Positions 1-6,138 of a DNA stretch of 6,885 bases are shown one piece after another. How positions within the stretch are numbered: the first letter of the stretch is position 1; every line of letters starts with the position of its first letter. The notes beneath the pieces are model-generated. The model ran no database searches. It worked only from the letters and a program-made list of their open reading frames with translations, and had not been told where the DNA came from. The stretch comes from Microbacteriaceae bacterium (GTDB taxonomy: Bacteria; Actinomycetota; Actinomycetes; Actinomycetales; Microbacteriaceae). Location: assembly GCA_026785785.1 (NCBI GenBank), contig JAJAZI010000320.1, forward strand, positions 1 through 6,885, written 5' to 3'. Position numbers and translations under genes: made by a program.

Positions 1-405
1 AGGGCGAAGGGCTTCGGCGGCCTCGCCACTTAGCCTCCGTGGAAAACGCGGATGGCAGCTATGAAGTGCTCTCGCCCGCGTTGTTCGCGCCCGCCGTGAG
101 CGAAAGAAGCTTGAGGCGAACCGCCGCATCGTGGATCTCGCGGAATCTGCGAGGTTTTGATTTCGACTGCGCGAATTATAGATTCCACTTCTCCGGCACC
201 GAGCGGCGGTAGTCGATGCCAATTATGTGACGGGGAACACCCTGGAGTGACTGCGTGCCAGGCGCTGGGGCCGGCCAAGTCGCTTGTGGGAGGACATCGG
301 ACGGGGCCAGCGCTGATCGACATGTAGCCGGGTTGCGTGGCGGTTCTTCGCGGGGCGCATTGTCACTTTCTCTGGTGATCGGCGTGCCGTGTAATGTGAT
401 GAGCG
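1..405 (+). other. Left-edge tail of a possible upstream gene and leader of the GH26-like gene
   Basis: No complete gene is supported here. Two + frames are open at the left edge. Frame 1 ends after ten codons at TAG 31-33 (RAKGFGGLAT) with G or C in nine of ten third positions, which fits the end of an upstream gene. Frame 3 stays open to TAG 210-212 (69 codons) but has only moderate third-position GC and no recognisable motif. A small dyad CTCGC/GCGAG (137-141/149-153) is followed by GTTTTGATTT and could be a weak terminator on +. An AT-rich patch GAATTATAGATTC (173-185) could hold a -10 element, but no well-spaced -35 is seen. No Shine-Dalgarno sequence precedes ATG 406. TAATGT at 392-397 would put a start site close to that ATG, so a leaderless mRNA is possible but unproven. 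Confidence 0.35.
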
Positions 406-1590
406 ATGCACAACCACGTCAAACGGGATCGCCGCCGGGCTCTTTGCGCAACGCTCGCCGGTGTAATCGTCGTCCTGGTCGGCGGTTGCGCCGGTCCCTC
501 GTCGTTCGTTGCGTGCATAGTCCCGTCAGTAGCGGAGGCCATTCCTCGTGACGGGGCCCTTGTCGGAATCAATCCCGACTGGGAGAAGCACACACTCGAG
601 GAGTACGCGGCTGCGATCGGCCATCGGCCGGCCGTGGCTGTGTCGTTCGCTGACGTGCCGATGAGCTCTACTGATATCAGGAACGTCGTCGCTGCTGGCG
701 AGCAGGTGGCACGGAATGGCGGGATGTTGCTGCTCACGCTCGAGCCCAAGCTCGGGCTCCCTACTGTCACATCCGCCGTTGCCGCGGACGTCGCCACGGT
801 AATTGCCTCGATGGAAGACGCCGGGACGACGGTCGTCGTGCGGTTCGCGCACGAGATGAACGGGTCCTGGTACGCATGGGGGCAACAGCCTGCAGAATAC
901 ATCGCCGCCTTTAGAACGCTGGCTGAGGGCCTGCGTCAAGGTACTCGAGCTACGGCGATGATGTGGGCCCCCAACTACGGTGGCGGATACCCGTTCACCG
1001 GTGGCGCCTTCGAAGCGCAAGGAGGGACCGACGAATTCGTCTCCCTCGATACGAACGGTGATGGCGCCCTCACCGCGTCCGACGACCCCTACGCGGCGTA
1101 CTACCCGGGCGACGACGTTGTCGATTGGGTGGGCATGTCCCTCTACCACTGGGGATCGACGCACCCGTGGGGTCAGAACGAGATGCCCGAGGTCGGCAAG
1201 TTCGCGCAACAACTCACCGGCCAGTACAACGGTCTCGGCGGCGACGACACCCAAGTACCCAACTTTTACGCGCTCTACGGCGCGGACAAGAACAAGCCGG
1301 TCGCCATTCCGGAGACAGCTGCCTTCGTCGTCTATCGCGGTGACGCCGCCGGCGAGCTTGCGATCAAGCGGGCATGGTGGCAGCAGATCTTCTCCGAGGA
1401 GACCGTGACCGAGTTGCCGGCGCTGCGCATGATCAACTGGTTCGAGTGGAAAAAATTCGAACCCGAAGTCGGTGAGACTGTGGACTGGACCATCCTGTCC
1501 GACAGATCGACCAGGGAGTCGTTCGTCGCAGATCTGCCCTCGTGGGCTCAATTCGCATCCGAACCCCAGGACTGCAGCCCGCACGATTAG
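406..1590 (+). CDS. Secreted lipoprotein with glycoside hydrolase family 26-like (beta-mannanase-like) domain
   Basis: The 394-aa product begins with a lipoprotein signal: basic KRDRRR (6-11), a hydrophobic stretch (12-27) and lipobox VGGC with lipidated Cys28. The rest reads as a GH26-type TIM barrel. RFAHEMNG (146-153) carries the likely acid/base Glu150, WAPN lies at 187-190, DWVGMSLYHWG at 240-250, and IPETA (301-305) carries the likely nucleophile Glu303. GH26 enzymes retain configuration and cleave beta-mannans or related glucans; the true substrate cannot be read from sequence. Residues 215-226 (DTNGDGALTASD) fit an EF-hand/dockerin-like calcium loop inserted in the barrel. ATG 406 is preceded in frame by TGA 400-402 and is needed for the signal peptide, so the start is firm despite lacking a Shine-Dalgarno. 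The gene faces the minus-strand surface locus tail to tail. It would act on the outer face of the membrane. Confidence is high for the fold and moderate for activity. Confidence 0.85.
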   Translation: MHNHVKRDRRRALCATLAGVIVVLVGGCAGPSSFVACIVPSVAEAIPRDGALVGINPDWEKHTLEEYAAAIGHRPAVAVSFADVPMSSTDIRNVVAAGEQVARNGGMLLLTLEPKLGLPTVTSAVAADVATVIASMEDAGTTVVVRFAHEMNGSWYAWGQQPAEYIAAFRTLAEGLRQGTRATAMMWAPNYGGGYPFTGGAFEAQGGTDEFVSLDTNGDGALTASDDPYAAYYPGDDVVDWVGMSLYHWGSTHPWGQNEMPEVGKFAQQLTGQYNGLGGDDTQVPNFYALYGADKNKPVAIPETAAFVVYRGDAAGELAIKRAWWQQIFSEETVTELPALRMINWFEWKKFEPEVGETVDWTILSDRSTRESFVADLPSWAQFASEPQDCSPHD

Positions 1591-1616
1591 ATCCGCCACA
1601 CGGGTTGTTAAAGCTG

Positions 1617-1633
1617 TTCACGAAGAACGTGAA
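1617..1633. other. Small perfect dyad downstream of the GH26-like gene
   Basis: TTCACG (1617-1622) and CGTGAA (1628-1633) form a perfect 6-bp dyad around AAGAA, 26 nt after the GH26 stop. No T-tract follows on either strand, so this is at best a weak or factor-assisted terminator, or a protein site. No convincing intrinsic terminator is seen between the two convergent transcription units. Confidence 0.3.
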
Positions 1634-1695
1634 GAAACGCCAGCACCGCGGAAGGATCGACGCAGGCCCTCGGCGGCGGCGCCGGTGTTCCCAGC

Positions 1696-1754
1696 GCTTC
1701 CGCTTCCGCTCCCTCCTCTTGCTCGTCCTCCTCCTGCTGTTCCTCCTCCTCTCC
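1696..1754. repeat. Pyrimidine-rich low-complexity tract (CTC/CTT triplet-like)
   Basis: The + strand is almost all C and T, with runs such as CTCCTCCTC; the minus strand is correspondingly GAG/GAA-rich. Read on the minus strand (ATG 1808 to TAA 1608, 66 aa) it gives a Glu/Gln-rich segment. Read on + (in the frame of GTG 1542) it gives Arg-rich then Leu-rich residues resembling a membrane helix. Both outcomes are expected from a CTC/GAG-type tract in any frame, neither reading has a Shine-Dalgarno, and neither matches a family I know. I therefore annotate the tract and not a gene. Confidence 0.6.
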
Positions 1755-1893
1755 GAGGTCTTCGATGACGACGTGGACCGCATCAAGAAGCAACTGGAGT
1801 CTGGTCATTTACTGTTCGCCACCGATGACGCTGTGAGGGGATGGCGAGAACGGCCGTGGCACTGCGCTGCGCGTCATACTCGAGGGGTGCCGA

Positions 1894-2043
1894 TCAGTCT
1901 TCCTCGTTCCAGACATCTGGTCGTTGGAACGCGGGAGTTTCGTAGTAGACCTTGCCGCTGAAAAGTTCTCGCGGCGTCAGCTCGTCGTGGGCGACGAGCG
2001 TGCGAGCACCGATTTTCCGAAGCGGGTTGTCACAACCATCCAG
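1894..2043 (-). pseudogene. Orphan C-terminal fragment of an unidentified protein
   Basis: The minus strand from 2043 to TGA 1896-1894 reads as about 50 residues with balanced, protein-like composition: LDGCDNPLRKIGARTLVAHD, then ELTPRELFSGKVYYETPAF, then QRPDVWNEED and stop. The aromatic- and acid-rich end looks like a genuine C-terminus rather than random GC-rich sequence. An in-frame TGA sits directly upstream (2046-2044), there is no start codon with a Shine-Dalgarno, and the sipW stop lies only 41 bp before that TGA. The overlapping minus frame further upstream (FTDWMVVTTRFG) might be its frameshifted continuation. I do not recognise the family. It could be the remnant of a gene once downstream of sipW, or chance. 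Confidence 0.4.
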
Positions 2044-2087
2044 TCAGTGAACCGCGGATTTCCCAGAATTCTGCCTGTTCGGAGCTG

Positions 2088-2678
2088 TCACGGTTTCCGG
2101 ACTGGTCTGGCAAGTGACATCTTCCGCACCGCGGAGGGGACGCCGCTCGCGATCATGTATCCGGCGTAAGCGATCAGCAGCACGGCGATTCCCGGCACGA
2201 TCCAGGCGCGGTTCTCGCCGTTGACGGCATTGTTCGCGAAACCGACAAGGGGCACCGAGTACCAGACCTTGCCCTGCACCTGGATCGCGCTCACCGGGTC
2301 GGGATCGGCGTCGCTGTTGTTGTCGCCCTTCGTCTCGAAGGTGCGCTCCCCGGTGGTGGAGGCGTTGATGGCAATGACCCGATGGGTGATCACGGCGGGG
2401 TCGCCGGACCGGATCTGATAGGTGATGACGTCGCCGACCGCGAGATCGTCGACGTCGACCGGCTGAACCACGATGAGCGTGCCCGGGGGAAGCCCCGGCG
2501 CCATCGACCCGGTCAACACCGTGAGCGGGATGGATCCGGATGCACGTGGAATCACGATCACGATCACAGCGAGCGCGATGACAAGCAGCAGAAGCGCGCC
2601 ACTCAGCCCGAGGCCGATGTAGTGCAGAGGTCCCCTCTCAACGGGGGCGGTTCGCTTCGCCTCGCTCACGCCCGTCAT
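2088..2678 (-). CDS. sipW: SipW-type (Ser/His) signal peptidase I
   Basis: This 196-aa type I signal peptidase of the archaeal/ER-like class removes signal peptides on the outer face of the membrane; Bacillus SipW is the model and matures TasA and TapA. An N-terminal membrane helix lies at about 20-44. LTGSMAPGLPPG (55-66) holds the nucleophile Ser58, GDVITYQ (82-88) follows, and ITHRV (97-101) has His99 where ordinary bacterial enzymes have Lys. KGDNNSDADP (117-126) is the conserved acidic box. A second helix lies at about 158-178 and a basic tail follows, so the length is typical of the family. ATG 2678 overlaps the preceding stop as ATGA, which implies translational coupling. AGGAG lies only 2 nt upstream, so GTG 2669 is an alternative start. 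The frame stays open further upstream but becomes Arg-rich and overlaps the neighbour, so I exclude it. It is the last gene of the locus, after its three predicted substrates. Confidence 0.93.
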   Translation of the reverse strand: MTGVSEAKRTAPVERGPLHYIGLGLSGALLLLVIALAVIVIVIPRASGSIPLTVLTGSMAPGLPPGTLIVVQPVDVDDLAVGDVITYQIRSGDPAVITHRVIAINASTTGERTFETKGDNNSDADPDPVSAIQVQGKVWYSVPLVGFANNAVNGENRAWIVPGIAVLLIAYAGYMIASGVPSAVRKMSLARPVRKP

Positions 2679-3409
2679 GACTCCTCGCGAGCGCGGCGGC
2701 GGGCACCGAGAAGGAAGAATCCGACGCCGAACAAGAGCGCGCCGATGGCGATAAGCGGGACGGGAAGGTCGGCGCCTGTGCTCGCGAGGGCGCCGGCGGT
2801 GGGTCCGGCGCCTGCCGGTGCGGCGGGCAGTGCGGGCACGGCGGGCTGCGGGCCGACGATCGGCCCGGGCTCGTCGCACGGGGACGCCTCGAACGCCCCG
2901 GCATCCGCGTCGTGTAGCGCGACGAGCACGCTGAGGCTCGCGCGCTGACTCTGGGAGACGTTCCGCGCATCCGCCGACATCGCGAAACCCAGGTCGAGAC
3001 GCATCGTCGCTCCCCCCTCCATCACTCGTGACGGCACGAGCATCTCACACTCGGAAAGTTGCGCGAGGGTGCGCGAGCGCGTTTCGCTCCCCTGCGAAAC
3101 AGTGGTGGTCAGCGAGACGTCCTCGGCGAACGAGGCCGAAGGGATGCTGAGCCCAATTGCGCTCACCCTCACGATCGCACGGGTGGTGGCCGGGTTCCTG
3201 ATCCAGAGCACCGACGCGAGCGATCCCCCGGGGACGAGGGTCACGAGCGGATCGAGGATACCCCGAGTCGGTGCGCTGGAGAACACGATGCCGTCAGAGC
3301 TGAGAAGCACGTCGAAGGGTTCCTCCGCCGCGGCCGGCGCCACGCTCGAGGAGAGCAGCGCAATGCCGACAGCGGTACCCACGATCCAGGTGACCCGCCG
3401 GGTGACCAC
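2675..3409 (-). CDS. Sec-exported surface protein with C-terminal LAxTG sortase signal
   Basis: The 244-aa product starts with a Sec signal peptide (helix about 7-23, cleavage likely after APAAA near 28). A beta-rich body follows (about 30-178), then a Pro/Ala/Gly linker (181-207), LASTG (208-212), a hydrophobic helix (about 215-235) and ARRRAREES. This is the layout of a sortase substrate; LAxTG is the signal reported for actinobacterial class E sortases, and no sortase is encoded here. Residues 60-83 (P-G-x-S, L-x-I-x-N, TTR, V-x-V-S) line up without gaps with 80-103 of the 189-aa exported protein of this locus, suggesting a related beta-sandwich. Unlike the three proteins before it, it lacks the SipW-type motif. 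GTG 3409 starts 3 nt after the previous stop with a weak AAGG upstream. A wall anchor or minor subunit for the exported proteins is inferred. Confidence 0.8.
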   Translation of the reverse strand: MVTRRVTWIVGTAVGIALLSSSVAPAAAEEPFDVLLSSDGIVFSSAPTRGILDPLVTLVPGGSLASVLWIRNPATTRAIVRVSAIGLSIPSASFAEDVSLTTTVSQGSETRSRTLAQLSECEMLVPSRVMEGGATMRLDLGFAMSADARNVSQSQRASLSVLVALHDADAGAFEASPCDEPGPIVGPQPAVPALPAAPAGAGPTAGALASTGADLPVPLIAIGALLFGVGFFLLGARRRAREES

Positions 3410-3412
3410 GGC

Positions 3413-4672
3413 TCAGCCGACCTTCGTGATGGTGAAGGCGAGCGCGGGCGCGCTGCCGCAGGCCTGCTGCCGCAGTGCGCCGGACGTCGGCGCCGCGAGG
3501 CACTTGCCGCTGTTGCGGTTGACGAACTGGTAGGTGCCCGAGGCGTTCCGCGAGACCTGCCATTGCTGGCTCGTGGCCCCCGTCGACGTGGAGAGCTGCG
3601 CGGCGGCGTTCTCGGCGAGGCTCGCCCCCGTGATGTCCCAGACGAGGGTGGGCGCGCGCCGCGACACCACGGTGAAGTAGCCGCCCACCGCCACGACCTT
3701 CCACTCGCTCTTGTCGCTTCCGCCGCAGGTGGCGACGGCGAGCGGGTCGCCGTTTTGGGGTTTCGGTCCGGACTCGATGCACACCCCGCTGGCCGTGCCG
3801 ACGGAGTACCACAGCGCCGGGTCGAGCAGAGCGGGAGCCGAGCTCGTGACGACGTTCGTGCCCGTGGACACCGCCGACACATTGCCCGCCGCGTCGCGCG
3901 CGACGATCGTGTAGCGGTAGGTCGTGGCGGCCGTGAGGCCGCTGTCGGTGAACGCGGCGCCGGCGACGGTCGCGAGGAGCACTCCGTCGCGGTAGACGCC
4001 GTAGGCCGTCACGGCGACGTTGTCGGTCGACGGCGGCCAGGCGATCGACGTCCCCGTCGCAGTCGTCGCCGAGGCGACAGGCGCGCCCGGCGTGCTGGGC
4101 GACGTCGAGTCGAGCACGGCCTGGGCGGCGGACGAGGTGGCACTGGCGGCCCAGCTCCCCACGGCCGAAGTGACCGAGAGCGCCGCGGACAGGTTCGTGC
4201 CGGCAATCGTGGATTGCTGCAGCGCGGTGACGGACGAGCGAACGCAGTAGGTCGCGGAGGCGCCCGGCTCCAGTGTGCCGGTCAGCGCGGGAACGTCGGC
4301 CCAGCTGCTCGTCGTCGCTGCCGACGGAGCGATGCTCGTGGCGGTGCAGGCTGTCGCCGCCGCGACCGGCCACGTCCTCACGATCGCGCCGGTCGCGAGG
4401 GTGGTCGCCGCCGTGACGCCGAGCGTGAGCGAGAACGGCGCCCAGACCGTGCCCGTGTTGGTCACGGTGACGGGCGCCGAGATGGTGAGGGCGGATGCCG
4501 TGTAATTGGTCGCAAGGGCGGGGAACCCGCTCGTTGCGATGCCGACCGTACCAGCATTCACGCTGCCAGCCGTCGAGGCCTGGGTGCTCCAGAAGGCGTT
4601 GCCGACGCCGGTGCCGGCAAGGACGAGGAATGCCGCGGCGCCGATGGCGATGGCGGTGCGATGTCTCACCAT
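3413..4672 (-). CDS. SipW-type exported protein with FN3 domain and ricin-type beta-trefoil
   Basis: The 419-aa product opens with a SipW-type signal (MVRHRT, hydrophobic 7-20, GNA then FWST at 27-30); cleavage is expected after Ala26. A TasA/camelysin-like beta-sandwich follows (about 27-185). It has two Cys (109 and 143), the second in LEPGxxxxYC (134-143), a motif shared with the 189-aa protein upstream. A fibronectin type III domain fills about 191-276 (YGVYRDG, TYRYTIVARDAAGNVS). From about 285 a ricin-type beta-trefoil runs to the end, with SGVCIE (295-300), QQW (369-371) and SGKCLAA (388-394). Such trefoils usually bind galactose- or xylose-type sugars; ligand residues cannot be judged here. 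ATG 4672 begins 2 nt after the previous stop, implying coupling, with only a weak Shine-Dalgarno. A glycan-binding adhesin role is inferred. Confidence 0.88.
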   Translation of the reverse strand: MVRHRTAIAIGAAAFLVLAGTGVGNAFWSTQASTAGSVNAGTVGIATSGFPALATNYTASALTISAPVTVTNTGTVWAPFSLTLGVTAATTLATGAIVRTWPVAAATACTATSIAPSAATTSSWADVPALTGTLEPGASATYCVRSSVTALQQSTIAGTNLSAALSVTSAVGSWAASATSSAAQAVLDSTSPSTPGAPVASATTATGTSIAWPPSTDNVAVTAYGVYRDGVLLATVAGAAFTDSGLTAATTYRYTIVARDAAGNVSAVSTGTNVVTSSAPALLDPALWYSVGTASGVCIESGPKPQNGDPLAVATCGGSDKSEWKVVAVGGYFTVVSRRAPTLVWDITGASLAENAAAQLSTSTGATSQQWQVSRNASGTYQFVNRNSGKCLAAPTSGALRQQACGSAPALAFTITKVG

Positions 4673-4674
4673 GG

Positions 4675-5244
4675 TCAGCGCACCTGGCCGGCGTTGATGG
4701 TCATGGCGAACCTCGCACTGCCACCCTGAACGCCGGACGGGGCCGCGGCGCCGAGGCCGATCGCGAGGCAGAACTGCCTGGCCTCGCCGGGCTCGAGCAC
4801 GACGGGCGCCGCGGTCGTCGTGAATCCTGTCAGCGGCGCGGGAGTGAAGGTCGCGACTGCGCAGTCGGCGGCCGCTACGAGACTCGCCGTCACGAAGCCT
4901 GCCAGCGAGTTGGACTGGGCGAGCACCTCGGTGCCGGAGACGGTCACGGCGAGTCGGGTGGTGCCGGTGTTGGAGATGGCGAGCGGGACAACCTGCGAGC
5001 GGCCCGGTGCGAGCCGAGCGGCATCGAGGCCGGAGAGCGAATGGGCGGTTGTGCCGTTGATGGTGAGGCCGACGGTTCCGGAGGAGACGCTCGACGCGTT
5101 GATGACCGCCGTGCCGTTCCAGAGGGCGTAGCTGGTACCGGTGCCGAGCAAGGCCAGGACGGTCGCCACGGTGACGGCGGCGACCGCACCCAGCATCCGG
5201 CGAACGAGGCTCGGACCGGGAGCGCTAGTCGAGGTGGCGTCCAT
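4675..5244 (-). CDS. SipW-type exported protein (TasA/camelysin-like beta-sandwich), 189 aa
   Basis: The product has a signal with an N-terminal basic pair (Arg15-Arg16), a hydrophobic core (17-34) and SYA then LWNG (41-44), the SipW-type boundary, so cleavage after Ala40 is likely. INASSVSSGTVGL (48-60) is the conserved first part of the mature protein in this class. The rest is a beta-sandwich with LAPGRSQ (78-84), NTGTTRLAVTVSG (92-104) and a Cys pair, Cys128 and Cys159, the latter in LEPGEARQFC (150-159). That last motif recurs in the FN3/ricin protein, so a disulfide is likely in both. It has no sortase signal and should be released or assembled outside the cell. ATG 5244 is chosen because AAGGAG lies 6 nt upstream; the frame stays open for 26 more codons, but these run across the terminator hairpin. 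It is probably a minor fibre subunit (inference). Confidence 0.85.
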   Translation of the reverse strand: MDATSTSAPGPSLVRRMLGAVAAVTVATVLALLGTGTSYALWNGTAVINASSVSSGTVGLTINGTTAHSLSGLDAARLAPGRSQVVPLAISNTGTTRLAVTVSGTEVLAQSNSLAGFVTASLVAAADCAVATFTPAPLTGFTTTAAPVVLEPGEARQFCLAIGLGAAAPSGVQGGSARFAMTINAGQVR

Positions 5245-5250
5245 GTCGCG

Positions 5251-5256
5251 CTCCTT
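5251..5256 (-). promoter_or_regulatory. Strong ribosome binding site deciding the start at 5244
   Basis: AAGGAG on the minus strand sits 6 nt before ATG 5244. It is the best Shine-Dalgarno match in the locus. It sits just after the intercistronic hairpin, so translation of the downstream block can start independently. Confidence 0.8.
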
Positions 5257-5280
5257 CCGGTCTTGTCGGTTGATGTCGTG

Positions 5281-5325
5281 GAACAAAAGAGGAAGGGATG
5301 CGCCGGATTCGCGCCGGCGCATCCC
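5281..5325 (-). terminator. Intercistronic Rho-independent terminator or attenuator
   Basis: A perfect 12-bp stem GGGATGCGCCGG/CCGGCGCATCCC (5295-5306 and 5314-5325) encloses a 7-nt loop, 7 nt after the stop of the first gene. On the minus strand it is followed by TTCCTCTTTTGTTCC, a U-rich but interrupted tract. An interrupted U-tract suggests partial termination. That would let some transcripts continue into the four downstream genes while making the first gene the most abundant. The stem could also stabilise the 3' end of the first message. Confidence 0.8.
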
Positions 5326-5332
5326 ACCCGGC

Positions 5333-5893
5333 CTACGGACGGACGTTCTGCTGCAGCTTGAAGGCCAGCGCGGAGAAGTCGACGGTGCCGTTGGTGGCGC
5401 CGGTGACGCCGGACGGGAAGTTAATCGTGGCCTTGAGCGTGACGGTGCTCGTCGAGGTCGCCGGGGTCACCGCGAAGGTCTGGGTGGCAGCATTGCGGAC
5501 GACGTTGGCGCCGCCGGTCGCGTCGAGCGTGATCACGAGCTCGTCGAGCAGGGCCTGGTCCTTGAGGCCAGCGGCCTTGAGCGACAGCTTGTCGTACGAC
5601 AGTGTGGCGCGGAGGTTGTCCCCGATGGCGTCGATCTTGACCACCTGAGTGAGCTCGATCGTGTCGCCGGGAGCGACCTTGAAGGTGGAGATGTCGATCG
5701 TTGACACGGTCTTGCCGGCCGAGACGTCCCTCCAGGCCGGGGTGCCGGTTGCGGCAATCGACAGGGTGCCGGATGCGACGGAGCCGACGTTGACGGACTG
5801 GGTCGAGTTCCACAGCGCGAAGCTGCCGGCACCGCCGAGCAGGAGGGCGATACCGGCTGCGCCGGCGATTGAACCCTTGAGGAGCTTGTTCAT
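5333..5893 (-). CDS. Small SipW-type exported protein, likely major subunit (alternate-signal exported protein family)
   Basis: The 186-aa product begins MNKLLKG, then a Gly/Ala/Leu-rich hydrophobic stretch (8-24), SFA, and LWNSTQS (27-33), so cleavage after Ala26 is likely. VNVGSVASGTLSI (34-46) matches the conserved start of the mature region in SipW substrates. The remainder looks like one beta-sandwich (VAPGDTIELTQVVKI 73-87; ATINFPSGV 155-163), with no Cys, lectin module or sorting signal. Size and layout fit the short actinobacterial exported proteins encoded beside SipW; TasA and camelysin are the distant models. ATG 5893 is set by GAAAGG 7 nt upstream; upstream extension of the frame lies in the leader and has no coding character. 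It is first in the locus, with its own promoter region and a terminator behind it, so a highly expressed structural subunit is inferred. Confidence 0.88.
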   Translation of the reverse strand: MNKLLKGSIAGAAGIALLLGGAGSFALWNSTQSVNVGSVASGTLSIAATGTPAWRDVSAGKTVSTIDISTFKVAPGDTIELTQVVKIDAIGDNLRATLSYDKLSLKAAGLKDQALLDELVITLDATGGANVVRNAATQTFAVTPATSTSTVTLKATINFPSGVTGATNGTVDFSALAFKLQQNVRP

Positions 5894-6103
5894 TGTGTTT
5901 CCTTTCGCGACACCTGCCCGAGCAGGTACCTGGTCGCACGGGCGAGCCCATGTTCGAGAGTGATGTGCCGCGAAGTGCGGCGCGGACACCGCGCTGTTCG
6001 CGACGTCCGTGAGTCTGTGTTGCCCCCGCCCGAAATCCGGGCTGTGAATTGTGTGCGCCGGACCTGTTCGCCTGCTGGCTGTGTGGTCCGGGTCACTCTC
6101 CCT
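5894..6103 (-). promoter_or_regulatory. Long structured 5' leader of the surface-protein locus
   Basis: If the proposed promoter is right, the first mRNA has a leader of about 210 nt. It contains several perfect short dyads: ACCTGC/GCAGGT with a 4-nt loop (5912-5927) just before the Shine-Dalgarno, GCGCGG/CCGCGC with a 3-nt loop (5980-5994), and an overlapping alternative GCCGC/GCGGC (5967-5981). The last two cannot form together. No known riboswitch is recognised and no leader peptide with a good start is seen. It may control message stability or translation; short GC-rich dyads also arise easily by chance at this base composition. Confidence 0.4.
5901..5906 (-). promoter_or_regulatory. Ribosome binding site of the first locus gene
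   Basis: GAAAGG on the minus strand lies 7 nt before ATG 5893 and sets the start. It is only a few bases beyond the leader hairpin at 5912-5927. Confidence 0.75.
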
Positions 6104-6109
6104 GGCATA

Positions 6110-6138
6110 ACTATATGAAGGACAGACAACCTCGTCTA
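6110..6138 (-). promoter_or_regulatory. Candidate sigma70-type promoter of the surface-protein locus
   Basis: On the minus strand TAGACG (6138-6133) is followed after 17 nt by TATAGT (6115-6110). The -35 matches TTGACA at four positions and the -10 matches TATAAT at five. The -10 lies in an AT-rich patch that stands out in this GC-rich sequence. The -35 and most of the spacer are covered by the inverted repeat at 6118-6143, so a bound regulator would block RNA polymerase. Confidence 0.55.

Noticed and set aside
526..1599. Open minus frame of 357 codons
   Set aside because: It is antisense to the GH26-like gene, whose motifs are clear; its composition is that of a shadow frame.
1608..1808. 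Possible acidic 66-aa minus strand protein
   Set aside because: The Glu/Gln run is the other face of the same tract and no ribosome binding site or family match is seen; a comparative search could reopen this.
1825..1877. ATGACGC/GCGTCAT inverted pair that might be element ends
   Set aside because: Only 7 bp with no transposase, no target duplication and no longer match; probably chance.
1542..1961. Possible small + strand membrane protein with an Arg-rich start and Leu-rich helix
   Set aside because: The Leu run comes from the CTC tract, the frame starts inside the GH26-like gene, there is no Shine-Dalgarno, and the tail has no protein-like pattern.
2025..2037. Short palindrome GGTTGTCACAACC
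   Set aside because: It is a 5-bp dyad inside the orphan fragment with no promoter beside it; easily chance.
2679..2879. N-terminal extension of the signal peptidase frame
   Set aside because: The added 67 residues are nearly all Arg, Pro and Ala and overlap the LAxTG gene in another frame; ATG 2678 in the ATGA overlap fits the family length.
3059..4729. Long open + frame of 556 codons
   Set aside because: It lies antisense to the FN3/ricin gene and its neighbour, is extremely Arg/Gly-rich and has no domain; it is a shadow of GC-rich coding sequence.
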